Positions 35,307 to 42,666 of a DNA stretch of 64,000 nucleotides are shown piece after piece. The notes under the pieces were generated by a model, which worked only from the letters and a program-made list of their open reading frames with translations, did not search any database and was not told where the DNA came from. A program made the position numbers and the translations under genes. Within the stretch, counting starts at the first letter, position 1. Each line of letters opens with the position of its first letter. The DNA is from Bradyrhizobium sp. dw_411 (GTDB lineage Bacteria; Pseudomonadota; Alphaproteobacteria; Rhizobiales; Xanthobacteraceae): contig NZ_JAAVUY010000012.1 in assembly GCF_018449695.1 (NCBI RefSeq), forward strand, positions 181,135 to 245,134, in the 5' to 3' direction.

Positions 35307-36230
35307 ATGGATGCGAACAGGCTCGGTCTGGTTTCGGCCCGGCTGCATTATTTTCAGACCGTCGCGCAACTCGGCTCGATCAGAGGTGCGGCCAAGGCGC
35401 TCAACGTCGCGCCTTCGGCGATCAGCCGGACCATCCAGGCGCTCGAAGAGGTGCTTGGGCTGCCGTTGTTCGAGCGGGTTCGACAACGCCTCAAACTAAC
35501 CAGCGCCGGAGAGATACTGGTCTACCACGCGCGGGCGAGCGCGTCCGAGCTCAATCAGGCCTGTTCGATCATCAACGACCTCACCGGCCTGCGGCGCGGC
35601 AAGATCGGCGTTTCCGCCGTCGAGAGCGTAACGCGGGGATTGCTGCCGCGGATATTGGCCGCATTCTGGCAACGGCTTCCCAATGTCGCGGTTGAAGTGC
35701 GGACCGTCGGTTCGAGCGAAGCCTTGCGGCTGGTGGCCGAGGGCGAAACCGAACTCGGCATCGCCTTCGATGCCCGCATCCCGAAGGGCACGCAGCGGCT
35801 GGCCGGTGCAAGCCTGTCGCTCGGCGCGCTGTTGTGGCCGGGCCATCCGTTGGCCGGACGCAAGGAAGTCCGGTTGAACGACTTTGCCGGCGAGCGGGTG
35901 TTTCTGTCGGACGCCACGCTGGCGCTGCGATCGTCGATCGAAGGCGCGCTATTGGATAGCCGCATCGAATTCGATCCAAGGGCCGTGACCAATTCGATCG
36001 ACCTGATGGCCAAATGCGTCACCGCGAAACTGGGAGTCGCGTTTCAAACGCGGGTCGGGGTCGAAAGCGAGCTGCTGCGCGGCGAGTTGCTGTTCGTGCC
36101 ACTTCGCGACCCGGCGATGCGTCCACGGCGCCTTCTACTGGCGTCGCGCGCGAAAACCTTCCCAACCGAGCCGCCTGCGCTTCTATCGAAACTTCTGAGC
36201 ACGGCGATCGGTCAACTCGACGGGATGTGA
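35307..36230 (+). CDS. LysR-type transcriptional regulator
   Basis: The 307-residue product has an N-terminal winged helix (LHYFQTVAQLGSIRGAAKAL, then VAPSAISRTIQALEEVLGLP) and a substrate-binding domain typical of the family. A LysR gene reading into a transport and enzyme operon suggests it is the operon's regulator, although it is co-directional rather than divergent. Effector unknown. It is separated from the ABC gene by a family A repeat. Confidence 0.88.
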   Translation: MDANRLGLVSARLHYFQTVAQLGSIRGAAKALNVAPSAISRTIQALEEVLGLPLFERVRQRLKLTSAGEILVYHARASASELNQACSIINDLTGLRRGKIGVSAVESVTRGLLPRILAAFWQRLPNVAVEVRTVGSSEALRLVAEGETELGIAFDARIPKGTQRLAGASLSLGALLWPGHPLAGRKEVRLNDFAGERVFLSDATLALRSSIEGALLDSRIEFDPRAVTNSIDLMAKCVTAKLGVAFQTRVGVESELLRGELLFVPLRDPAMRPRRLLLASRAKTFPTEPPALLSKLLSTAIGQLDGM

Positions 36231-36566
36231 AATCGACTCCCGTTGTTGCCTATATGAGAACATCACGATCATAATTAAGTGGCTATCTGGAACGCCAGAG
36301 GGCCTCTAGGTTTTCTCCCTGGAGCGTTTCGAGCGAAGTGGATACCGGTTCGCGTGAAGAAAACGCGTCAAAACAAAAGACTAGAGCCCGGTTCTGATTC
36401 AATCAGAACCGATAAGGCTCTAGAGGATCCATCGATGCGTTCTCGGGAAGTCGCACAATTCAAGCAACGTCGCCCCGCTCACGCGAGGGCGCGTTCCGCG
36501 GCCGACGCCTCGATTGCGGCTGGCCCGTCCATTGCTTGTGAAAGCCTCGATCAGCGAGGACATGCA
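36231..36566. other. Region between the LysR gene and the ABC operon
   Basis: It holds the family A repeat at 36322-36423 and some 140 bases that can be read as an N-terminal extension of the ABC ATPase from an ATG at 36435. That extension is basic and without similarity, so I treat it as untranslated. The operon promoter should be here; none is obvious. Confidence 0.4.
36322..36423 (+). repeat. Dispersed repeat, family A, full copy with nested hairpin
   Basis: Core AGCGTTTCGAGCGAAGTGG and ACCGGTTCGCGTG to AAGAAAACGCGTC, then a nested palindrome at 36381-36423: outer CTAGAGCC/GGCTCTAG and inner GGTTCTGATT-C-AATCAGAACC. The nested module recurs at about 6743-6783. Confidence 0.8.
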
Positions 36567-37442
36567 ATGAATAACGCGGCCCGATCGGGACCGAAACTTG
36601 TTGTCGAGGCCGACCGGGTTCCAGTTTCTTCCGAACAGCCGGGCAAAGTAATCGAACTCGAAGCTGTCTCGGTCCGCTACGGAGCGGGCCGCAGCGCCAC
36701 CACGGCGCTAGGCGAGACCACACTCGATGTCCGCAAGGGCGAGTTCATTTCCTTTGTGGGACCGTCGGGCTGCGGCAAATCAACGATCCTGCGGCTGGTC
36801 AGCGGTCTGGTTCGACCGACGAGCGGTGTCGTCGTGGTCGGCGGGCGGGAGGTCGCCGCCAAGACGCTGCGAGTCGGGATGGCGTTTCAGAACGCCAGCA
36901 TGATGCCGTGGCTCACGGTGGAGCGAAACGTGATGCTGCCGCTCAAGATCGTGCAGCCGTTTCGCTCCGAATACCGGCGCAAGCGAAAGACCGAGTTTCG
37001 CGATCGCGTCCGCAGTCTGTTGGCGCAAGTCGGCCTCGATGGTTTCGCCAATCATTTCCCGTGGCAATTGTCGGGCGGAATGCTGCAGCGGGCCAATCTC
37101 TGCCGCGCGCTGGTGCACGATCCGCAATTGCTGCTGCTCGACGAACCCTTCGGCGCGCTGGATCAGTTCACCCGGGAAGAACTCTGGGGGACCTTGCAGG
37201 CGCTGTGGCTCGACAGGCGTCCGACGGTTCTTCTTGTGACGCACGACCTGCGCGAGGCCGCTTATCTGGGGTCACGAATCTGCGTCATGAGCCCGCGTCC
37301 CGGCAAGATCATCGACGACACGCCGGTTCCCTTTTCGTATCCGAGAACGCTGGCGATGACCTACGAGCCTGACTTTGTCGCGCTCGGCCGGCGGATGCGT
37401 GAGCTGATCGCCCCGCTGCAGCCTGCCGGCGCGGGAGTTTGA
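36567..37442 (+). CDS. ABC transporter ATP-binding protein (SsuB/TauB/NrtD type)
   Basis: The 291-residue product has Walker A GPSGCGKST, the Q-loop AFQNASMMPWL, signature LSGGMLQRA, Walker B LLLLDEPFGALD and the switch histidine in LVTHDLREA. This pattern is typical of importers of sulfonates, nitrate, taurine or thiamine precursors. The start is taken at ATG 36567 (MNNAARSGPK) with AGGA upstream; a start at 36435 behind AGAGGA is possible. The permease follows after 3 bases. Confidence 0.9.
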   Translation: MNNAARSGPKLVVEADRVPVSSEQPGKVIELEAVSVRYGAGRSATTALGETTLDVRKGEFISFVGPSGCGKSTILRLVSGLVRPTSGVVVVGGREVAAKTLRVGMAFQNASMMPWLTVERNVMLPLKIVQPFRSEYRRKRKTEFRDRVRSLLAQVGLDGFANHFPWQLSGGMLQRANLCRALVHDPQLLLLDEPFGALDQFTREELWGTLQALWLDRRPTVLLVTHDLREAAYLGSRICVMSPRPGKIIDDTPVPFSYPRTLAMTYEPDFVALGRRMRELIAPLQPAGAGV

Positions 37443-37445
37443 ACC

Positions 37446-38213
37446 ATGGCACGCTTTACCCGGGTCTTGTCCGCCACCGCCGTGATCTTCGGCTTCTTCG
37501 CGATCTGGGAATTGCTCTGCCGCCTGCTGCATGTGAGCGATCTGGTACTGCCGCTGCCGAGCCAGGTGCTGGTGACTTTGGTCACGCGATTTCCGGATCT
37601 GTGGCCCCATCTCGCCCAAACCATCACCAGCACATTGACGGGCTTCGCGCTCGGCGTTGTCGCGGGCGTGGTGACCGGCGTCATGATCGGAAGTTCGCGT
37701 CTCGCTTATGACACGATGTATCCACTGCTGATCGGTTTCTCGTCGGTGCCGAAAGTGGCGATCATTCCGATCTTCGTGATCTGGTTCGGCGCCGGGACAT
37801 TTCCGGCGGTACTCACCGCGCTTTCGCTTTCGATATTTCCCGTTGTCGTGAATGTCGCGACGGGAATTTCGACCAGCGAACCCGAACTCGAAGACGTGCT
37901 GCGGTCGCTGGGCGCCAGCCGGGGCGACATTCTGTGGAACGTGGCGCTGCCGCGTACGCTTCCTTATCTGTTTGCCTCGCTGAAGGTTGCCATCACCGTC
38001 GCCTTCATCGGTTCGATCACGTCGGAAACCATCGCCTCGAATTACGGCATCGGCACCGTGATGATGGTGGCGTCCGCCAATTTCGACGTCGCGCTGCTGT
38101 TTGCGGGCCTCGCACTGATCTCCATCACCGGCATCGCGCTTTACGGCCTGTTCTCATTCGCAGAAGCGCGTCTCACCGGCTGGGCCACACGCCAGAGCGC
38201 GGTGGCCGCATGA
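37446..38213 (+). CDS. ABC transporter permease (SsuC/TauC type)
   Basis: The 255-residue product has about six membrane helices and the cytoplasmic EAA-like loop, here EDVLRSLGASRGDILWNVAL, typical of the BPD_transp_1 permeases for sulfonates, nitrate or pyrimidine-like solutes. It lies 3 bases after the ATPase gene and is followed by the substrate-binding protein gene after about 40 bases. Confidence 0.9.
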   Translation: MARFTRVLSATAVIFGFFAIWELLCRLLHVSDLVLPLPSQVLVTLVTRFPDLWPHLAQTITSTLTGFALGVVAGVVTGVMIGSSRLAYDTMYPLLIGFSSVPKVAIIPIFVIWFGAGTFPAVLTALSLSIFPVVVNVATGISTSEPELEDVLRSLGASRGDILWNVALPRTLPYLFASLKVAITVAFIGSITSETIASNYGIGTVMMVASANFDVALLFAGLALISITGIALYGLFSFAEARLTGWATRQSAVAA

Positions 38214-38256
38214 CATCAGATCATTTTCATTTTCGAACCTGCATGGAGTTGTCAGC

Positions 38257-39285
38257 ATGAAACGCTCGTCCGTTTGGGCTCTGGCCTGCGTGGCGGCTGC
38301 CGCGATGATCGGAGCGGCCCATGCCGAGCCGATAAAAATCCGCTTTATCCTGGACTGGAAAGCCCAGGGGCCGGGCGCCTGGTATTACGTCGCGCGGGAC
38401 AAGGGTTATTTCCAGGCCGAAGGGCTTGATGTCACCATCGACCAGGGCGACGGGTCCGCCGCGGCCGTCAGCCACATCATGACCGGTGCCTATGAGGCCG
38501 GGTTCGGCGACATCAATGCGGTGATCCAGAACGCTGCCCAGCGTCCCGGCGAACAGCCGGTCCTGGTCTACATGCTCTACAATCGCGCGCCTTACGCCTT
38601 GATCGTCAAGGCGGACGGCCCGATCAAGACGCTCAAGGATATGGAAGGCCACACGCTGGCCGCGCCGGCGGGGTCGGCGACCGAGCGCATGTTCAAGCCG
38701 CTCGCGCTCAAGAACGGTGTCGATGCCTCGAAAGTGAAAGTGCTCAACGCCGCGCCAAACCTGATCGAGCAATTGCTGGTCAACGGGCAGGCCGATGGCA
38801 TCGCGCAATTCTCGCCGACCAGTTACATGAATTTTCTGGCGATGAGAAAATCGCCGGAGACGGATTTCCGGTGGTTCTTCTACAGCGAAAATGGCCTCGA
38901 TCTCTATTCCAACGGCATCCTGGTTTCCCAGAAGCTGCTGAAGGAAAATCCCGACGCGGTACGTGGTCTCGTCAAGGCGTTGAACCGCGCCATCCTCGAG
39001 GTCGCGGCCAATCCCGATGAGGGGATCGCGGCGCTCAAGAAGGTAGAGCCGCTCACCAATGTCGAGCTTGAGAAGCAGCGGCTGGTCTACACGATCGATC
39101 ATCAATTGCGCACCGATGAAGTCACCCGGCTCGGCCTCGGCGACCTCGACGACACCAGGCTGCAGGCCGCGATCACGACCGTCGCGGAGGCCTACGCGCT
39201 GCCGCGTACGCCTGCGCTCGAAGAGGTCTTCAGCCGTGCGTTCCTGCCGCCCAAGGCCGATCGCGCATTGCCGCCCGCCCACTGA
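38257..39285 (+). CDS. ABC transporter substrate-binding protein (NMT1/THI5-like)
   Basis: The 342-residue product has a signal peptide cut after AHA near residue 23 and a periplasmic binding fold of the NMT1/SsuA group: IRFILDWKAQGPGAWYYVAR, GYFQAEGLDVTIDQGDGSA, LKDMEGHTLAAPAGSATERM. Homologues bind sulfonates, thiamine precursors, riboflavin or aromatic acids, so the ligand cannot be named. Third gene of the operon; a deaminase gene follows after about 45 bases. Confidence 0.9.
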   Translation: MKRSSVWALACVAAAAMIGAAHAEPIKIRFILDWKAQGPGAWYYVARDKGYFQAEGLDVTIDQGDGSAAAVSHIMTGAYEAGFGDINAVIQNAAQRPGEQPVLVYMLYNRAPYALIVKADGPIKTLKDMEGHTLAAPAGSATERMFKPLALKNGVDASKVKVLNAAPNLIEQLLVNGQADGIAQFSPTSYMNFLAMRKSPETDFRWFFYSENGLDLYSNGILVSQKLLKENPDAVRGLVKALNRAILEVAANPDEGIAALKKVEPLTNVELEKQRLVYTIDHQLRTDEVTRLGLGDLDDTRLQAAITTVAEAYALPRTPALEEVFSRAFLPPKADRALPPAH

Positions 39286-39331
39286 ACCGCGCGATCGGTT
39301 AACCGCATCACACAGAATCAAATGACGGAGG

Positions 39332-39814
39332 ATGAAATTGGAAGCAGATCATAATCATTTCATGGCGATCGCCATCGAGGAAGCCAAGGCCGGCGCGGCG
39401 CAGGGCGAGCAGCCCTTCGGCGCGGTGGTGGTCTGCGACGGCGAAGTGGTGGTGCGCAGCCGCAGCCTGAAGGTTTCGACATCCGACACCACGGCCCATT
39501 CCGAAACGCTCGCGATCAAATATGCGACCCAGAAGCTCGGGCGGCGCGAGCTTCCTGATTGCACGTTCTATGCGACCTGCGAGCCCTGCCCGATGTGTCT
39601 TGGCGCCATCCTTAATGGCGGCATCAAAACGCTGGTGATCGGCGCGCGCAACCGGGACATCAAGCAACTCGCCAAGGTCGCCTTCAATTTCAAGGATTAC
39701 ACGGTCGAGCGTTTTGCCGAGATGACCGGGTGGGATTTGAAAGTGATCGAGGGTGTGCGATCCGCCGAATGCATCGCGCTATACGCCTCATCCGCGGTCG
39801 AATTGACCCGCTGA
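39332..39814 (+). CDS. Cytidine/guanine deaminase-family zinc deaminase
   Basis: The 160-residue product has the deaminase zinc site: H56 and the proton-shuttle E58 in AHSETLAI, and the PCxxC pair in CEPCPMCLGAIL (C86, C89). The N-terminal part MAIAIEEAKA with EQPFGAVVV is typical of nucleobase deaminases such as guanine deaminase or of creatinine- and triazine-type relatives. GGAGG abuts the ATG at 39332 and is closer than ideal; a TTG two codons later would have better spacing. It joins the importer and the TPP enzyme in one operon. Confidence 0.86.
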   Translation: MKLEADHNHFMAIAIEEAKAGAAQGEQPFGAVVVCDGEVVVRSRSLKVSTSDTTAHSETLAIKYATQKLGRRELPDCTFYATCEPCPMCLGAILNGGIKTLVIGARNRDIKQLAKVAFNFKDYTVERFAEMTGWDLKVIEGVRSAECIALYASSAVELTR

Positions 39815-39831
39815 AAATCCGGATTGCACAT

Positions 39832-40332
39832 ATGCAACAGAACATTGTGGCGCGGGTCATTGCCGGGCTGAAGGCGGCCGGGGTCAGTGTCGTCTGCTAT
39901 CTGCCGGATTCGCTGTTCAAGGAGCTCTATCCGGCGCTCGATCAGGATCCCGATATCAGGACCATCCAGGTCACCAATGAGGGCGAGGGTGCCGCGATTT
40001 GCGGCGGCCTGTTCCTGTCGGGCAAGCGCGCGGCGCTGATCATGGAAAACTCGGGCTTGCGGGCCTCGATCGAGCCACTGGCCCGTATGGGCATGGGCGC
40101 GGGAATCCCTGTCGTCATGCTGATGAGCTATCGCGGCGATCTCGGCGAGAACAATTGGTGGGCGATCCCGCACGGCATGACGATGGAGCCGCTGCTGGAG
40201 GCGATGCGCATTCCCTACCGCGTGGTTGACCGGGAGGACGACATCGAGCGCTCGATCCAGGATGCGTTCCACTGGTCCTATGCGGCCTACTATCATTCAG
40301 CGATCGCGCTGACCGGAGCGCTGGTGCGATGA
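39832..40332 (+). CDS. TPP-dependent decarboxylase, PYR-domain subunit (ComD-like)
   Basis: The 166-residue product matches the alpha (pyrimidine-binding) subunit of two-chain decarboxylases such as sulfopyruvate and phosphonopyruvate decarboxylase: the catalytic glutamate region VTNEGEGAAICGGLFL, then ALIMENSGLRASIEPLAR and MLMSYRGDLGENNWWAIPHG. ATG 39832 starts MQQNIVARVIAGLKAAGV. Its stop overlaps the start of the partner gene by four bases, which fits an obligate heteromer. Substrate is a 2-oxo acid, otherwise unknown. Confidence 0.85.
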   Translation: MQQNIVARVIAGLKAAGVSVVCYLPDSLFKELYPALDQDPDIRTIQVTNEGEGAAICGGLFLSGKRAALIMENSGLRASIEPLARMGMGAGIPVVMLMSYRGDLGENNWWAIPHGMTMEPLLEAMRIPYRVVDREDDIERSIQDAFHWSYAAYYHSAIALTGALVR

Positions 40333-40937
40333 AGCGATATGATTGCATGGAGCGCCTCGGCGCCTTGCTGAAGAACGAACTGGTTATCCTCTCGCTCGGC
40401 GCCAGCGTCGACGAATGGTACAATGCCGCGCCTCACATGCGCGCCGCGAGCCTGTTCCAGCAACAACTCGGCTGTGTCACGCCGCAGGCCTTTGGCCTCG
40501 CGGTCGGATTGCCGCATCGGCGCGTGGTGTCGCTCGATACCGATGGCGGCATGATGTTCAACCTGGGCATTCTGGGAACGCTGGCCAACGAGCAGCCGCG
40601 CAATCTGCTGATCGTGGTCTGGGATAACGAGTGCTATCAGTCGATCGGCGGCCCGCCCACCCACACCGCCAAGGGACGGGTGGACATTGCCAGGATCGCG
40701 CAGGGCGCCGGTATCGAGCAGGCCTATACGGTGCGCGATCTCGACGCCTTCGCAGCCCATTGCCGGATGGGCCTCGCCGCCGATGTGCCCTACCTCGTGG
40801 TCGCGAAGGTCGAAGCCAGCGTGCAGCCCGGCATCCGGCGCAAACACAGCGACGGCCGCGAAGACAAATACATCTTCGTGCGCCACGTCGAGGCCACCGA
40901 AGGCATCACGATCATGGGGCCGAGCGAGCATAATTGA
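40329..40937 (+). CDS. TPP-dependent decarboxylase, PP-domain subunit (ComE-like)
   Basis: The 202-residue product is the diphosphate-binding half: SLDTDGGMMFNLGILGTLAN, then NLLIVVWDNECYQSIGG is the GDG...N magnesium-TPP motif in its family form, with TDGG in place of GDG. Start MKRYDCMERLGALLKNELV. Last gene of the operon. Together with the PYR subunit it forms a split decarboxylase; the full-length single-chain form is not present. C-terminal tail is charged. Confidence 0.85.
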   Translation: MKRYDCMERLGALLKNELVILSLGASVDEWYNAAPHMRAASLFQQQLGCVTPQAFGLAVGLPHRRVVSLDTDGGMMFNLGILGTLANEQPRNLLIVVWDNECYQSIGGPPTHTAKGRVDIARIAQGAGIEQAYTVRDLDAFAAHCRMGLAADVPYLVVAKVEASVQPGIRRKHSDGREDKYIFVRHVEATEGITIMGPSEHN

Positions 40938-41525
40938 AGGGCTGGGGCGGCCGGAAGGCTTGATTCGCCGAAAGAGATGGTGTGGCCGCGCTAGCCCTTT
41001 TTTGGTTGGCAGACCTACGTTAATCAGGCCGCGGTGGTAGCAAATTTCAGAGTCTGTAGCGGCGAATTTGAAAATAGGTGTCAGCCACACGACGTGTTTA
41101 TTGGATGCAGTGATCCCGATGCTTGGGCGGTAGATGCGTGCGTCAAGTTCAGTAAGGCTGTACTAGCAGTGCATGATGGAAACATGTGCGGCGCTACGCC
41201 TCAAGCACAGCAAAAAGCCGCAGGCATTCTCGCACTGCGGCTCGCCGGGTTCGAAAATGCGTAGTTATGAAATTAACCCAGCCCCGGTATGCGCACCTAA
41301 AACCAACGGTCGCCAGACGTAAACCAAAATTAGCTGTTCCAAATGCAGGAACAACACGCATTGTTGCAATGCGGTCACATGCAGGTGGCAGCGGAAGCTG
41401 CCAAACAACGCGAAGCAAAAAGCCACCACCGGGTTGAGACGGGGATGGCTTCTTTACTAAAGGGCATGATACGCAGCCCGAGGTTAATGTGACGGCTTGA
41501 TGTAAAGAAAAGGTTAGATGGCTCA
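40938..41525. other. Low-G+C region after the TPP operon
   Basis: About 590 bases without a convincing gene. Readings at 41034-41264 (plus) and 41194-41526 (minus) lack ribosome sites and family resemblance. The stretch holds a minus-strand terminator at 41212-41242. Base composition is clearly lower in G+C than the surroundings, consistent with remnant foreign DNA next to tRNA-Thr. Confidence 0.5.
41212..41242 (-). terminator. Rho-independent terminator, minus strand
   Basis: Stem AGCCGCAG (41216-41223) with CTGCGGCT (41235-41242) and an 11-base loop, followed on the minus strand by TTTTT (41212-41216 read as A on the plus). It could end a transcript from the small gene at 41526-41720. Confidence 0.65.
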
Positions 41526-41720
41526 CTAGTCGTCTAAATCTTCGTAAGCGTTGCTCAGTCCCAAAAGTCTAGCGGCAAGGCCTCGTTTACTTGAGGCCGT
41601 GCTGAGCGATTGGTCGCCGTCTTGATTGCCAATTCGGCACTCACCAGATTCTAACTCTTCGGCATCGGATAGTTGTTGTGCTGCTTGGCTACGGTATCCG
41701 TCGATTAATTTACGGAACAT
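41526..41720 (-). CDS. Possible 64-residue protein in low-G+C DNA
   Basis: The reading MFRKLIDGYRSQAAQQLSDA... to NAYEDLDD has GAGGGA five bases before its ATG at 41720. It is acidic at the C-terminus, with a helical N-terminal half and a glycine/serine-rich middle. No family recognised. A terminator lies about 280 bases downstream on the same strand. The gene lies between the TPP operon and tRNA-Thr; it may be a remnant of an integrated element. A longer upstream reading exists but begins with cysteine- and arginine-rich sequence unlike a protein. Confidence 0.4.
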   Translation of the reverse strand: MFRKLIDGYRSQAAQQLSDAEELESGECRIGNQDGDQSLSTASSKRGLAARLLGLSNAYEDLDD

Positions 41721-41961
41721 GGCTTCCCTCACTGATTCGAGTGTGTCGGCCCTCCCAAACAATCCTGAGCTCGAGGACGCCACCCGGCAACAGCGCGAAC
41801 AAGAAGTTCTGCAGGTTTGAACAGAACATCGCGCGAACCTAACGCACGGATTTTGCACGTAACTGCACGCCATTTCGTGCTTTGTTCTGCGCAAGGATGC
41901 CAAATAAAGGCATCCGGGAGTGATCGGCAAAGTCGAAAATCGTTGAATTAAAAGGCAAAAA

Positions 41962-42036
41962 TGGTGCTGCCAGACAGGATTGAACTGTCGACCTCTCCAT
42001 TACCAATGGAGTGCTCTACCACTGAGCTACGGCAGC
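41962..42036 (-). tRNA. tRNA-Thr (anticodon GGT)
   Basis: On the minus strand a full cloverleaf: acceptor GCTGCCG pairs with TGGCAGC, D-stem GCTC/GAGC, anticodon stem CTCCA/TGGAG around loop TTGGTAA (anticodon GGT), T-loop GTTCAATC, and encoded CCA at 41962-41964. A complete, functional-looking gene. Confidence 0.95.
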
Positions 42037-42388
42037 GTGCCCCGGATACGGGAATCGGCCAAAAGGCCTCAACAAGGCGCGCCGATCCTTGCCACAAGGC
42101 CCGGGGGCGCGCAAGCGCGGGAAATGGCCCGCAGGGTCGTCAAAACGGTCATAATGAGGGCAGGATGCCCACCTTGGCCTTCAATTGAGCCAGTTATGGG
42201 CCGATCCGGTTCCCGATTTCCAGATAGTCTCGAAAATCTGCGCCTCAGTCGTCGTTATCGGCGAGGTCCCGGAATCGGCGATTGCACGGCGGGCAAGCGA
42301 AACACACTATGTTCCGATAGCGAGGGAGGCCGTCAGGCCCTTTTCCCCTGACATTATTCAGGCAGCGATGCGTTCGAACAGGTCGGCG
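42037..42388. other. Region between tRNA-Thr and the small basic gene
   Basis: About 350 bases. It holds the likely tRNA-Thr promoter next to the tRNA. The rest has no believable gene; an open reading continuing upstream of the small basic gene from 42185 lacks family features. Confidence 0.45.
42043..42072 (-). promoter_or_regulatory. Possible tRNA-Thr promoter
   Basis: On the minus strand TTGAGG (42067-42072), an 18-base spacer and TATCCG (42043-42048) lie just upstream of the tRNA 5' end at 42036. The distance from the -10 box to the mature 5' end is very short, so this is a weak call. Confidence 0.35.
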
Positions 42389-42613
42389 ATGAAAGATGAC
42401 AAGGACAAACGCAAGGGGCCATCGGGAAAGCCCGAAAATCCGCGCCAAAATCCGCGCAAGGATTCGAGGGAGGACCGGCTGAAGCTCGCATTGCGCGAAA
42501 ATCTCAAGCGGCGAAAATCGCAGGCCAGAGGGCGAGACGATTCCGCAGGTGCGGCTTCCAACGCCGATCGAGCCATCCTACATCATGACGGCGACAAGGC
42601 ACCGAGCGAGTAG
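42389..42613 (+). CDS. Small, basic, disordered protein
   Basis: The 74-residue product MKDDKDKRKGPSGKPENPRQ... is rich in K, R, D, P and includes EDRLKLALRENLKRRKSQARG, a single predicted amphipathic helix that I recall as common to a family of short Bradyrhizobium proteins often found near murA. Here murA lies several genes downstream. An upstream ATG at 42368 is possible. RNA- or nucleic acid-binding is plausible from charge but not shown. Confidence 0.6.
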   Translation: MKDDKDKRKGPSGKPENPRQNPRKDSREDRLKLALRENLKRRKSQARGRDDSAGAASNADRAILHHDGDKAPSE

Positions 42614-42666
42614 GATCGTTCCGCGCGGGAATTGTTGATCGTTGTATTCGAGTGGGGCGAGACGGA

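Noticed and set aside
36231..39300. THI-box or other riboswitch ahead of the NMT1/THI5-like importer operon
   Set aside because: No conserved THI-box sequence or fitting fold is visible in the leader; only the family A repeat is present.
41034..41264. 76-codon plus-strand reading in the low-G+C region
   Set aside because: No ribosome site, contains the stem of a minus-strand terminator, composition unlike a folded protein.
41194..41526. 110-codon minus-strand reading in the low-G+C region
   Set aside because: It spans the terminator at 41212-41242 and has no start signal; it might be a decayed fragment but cannot be supported.
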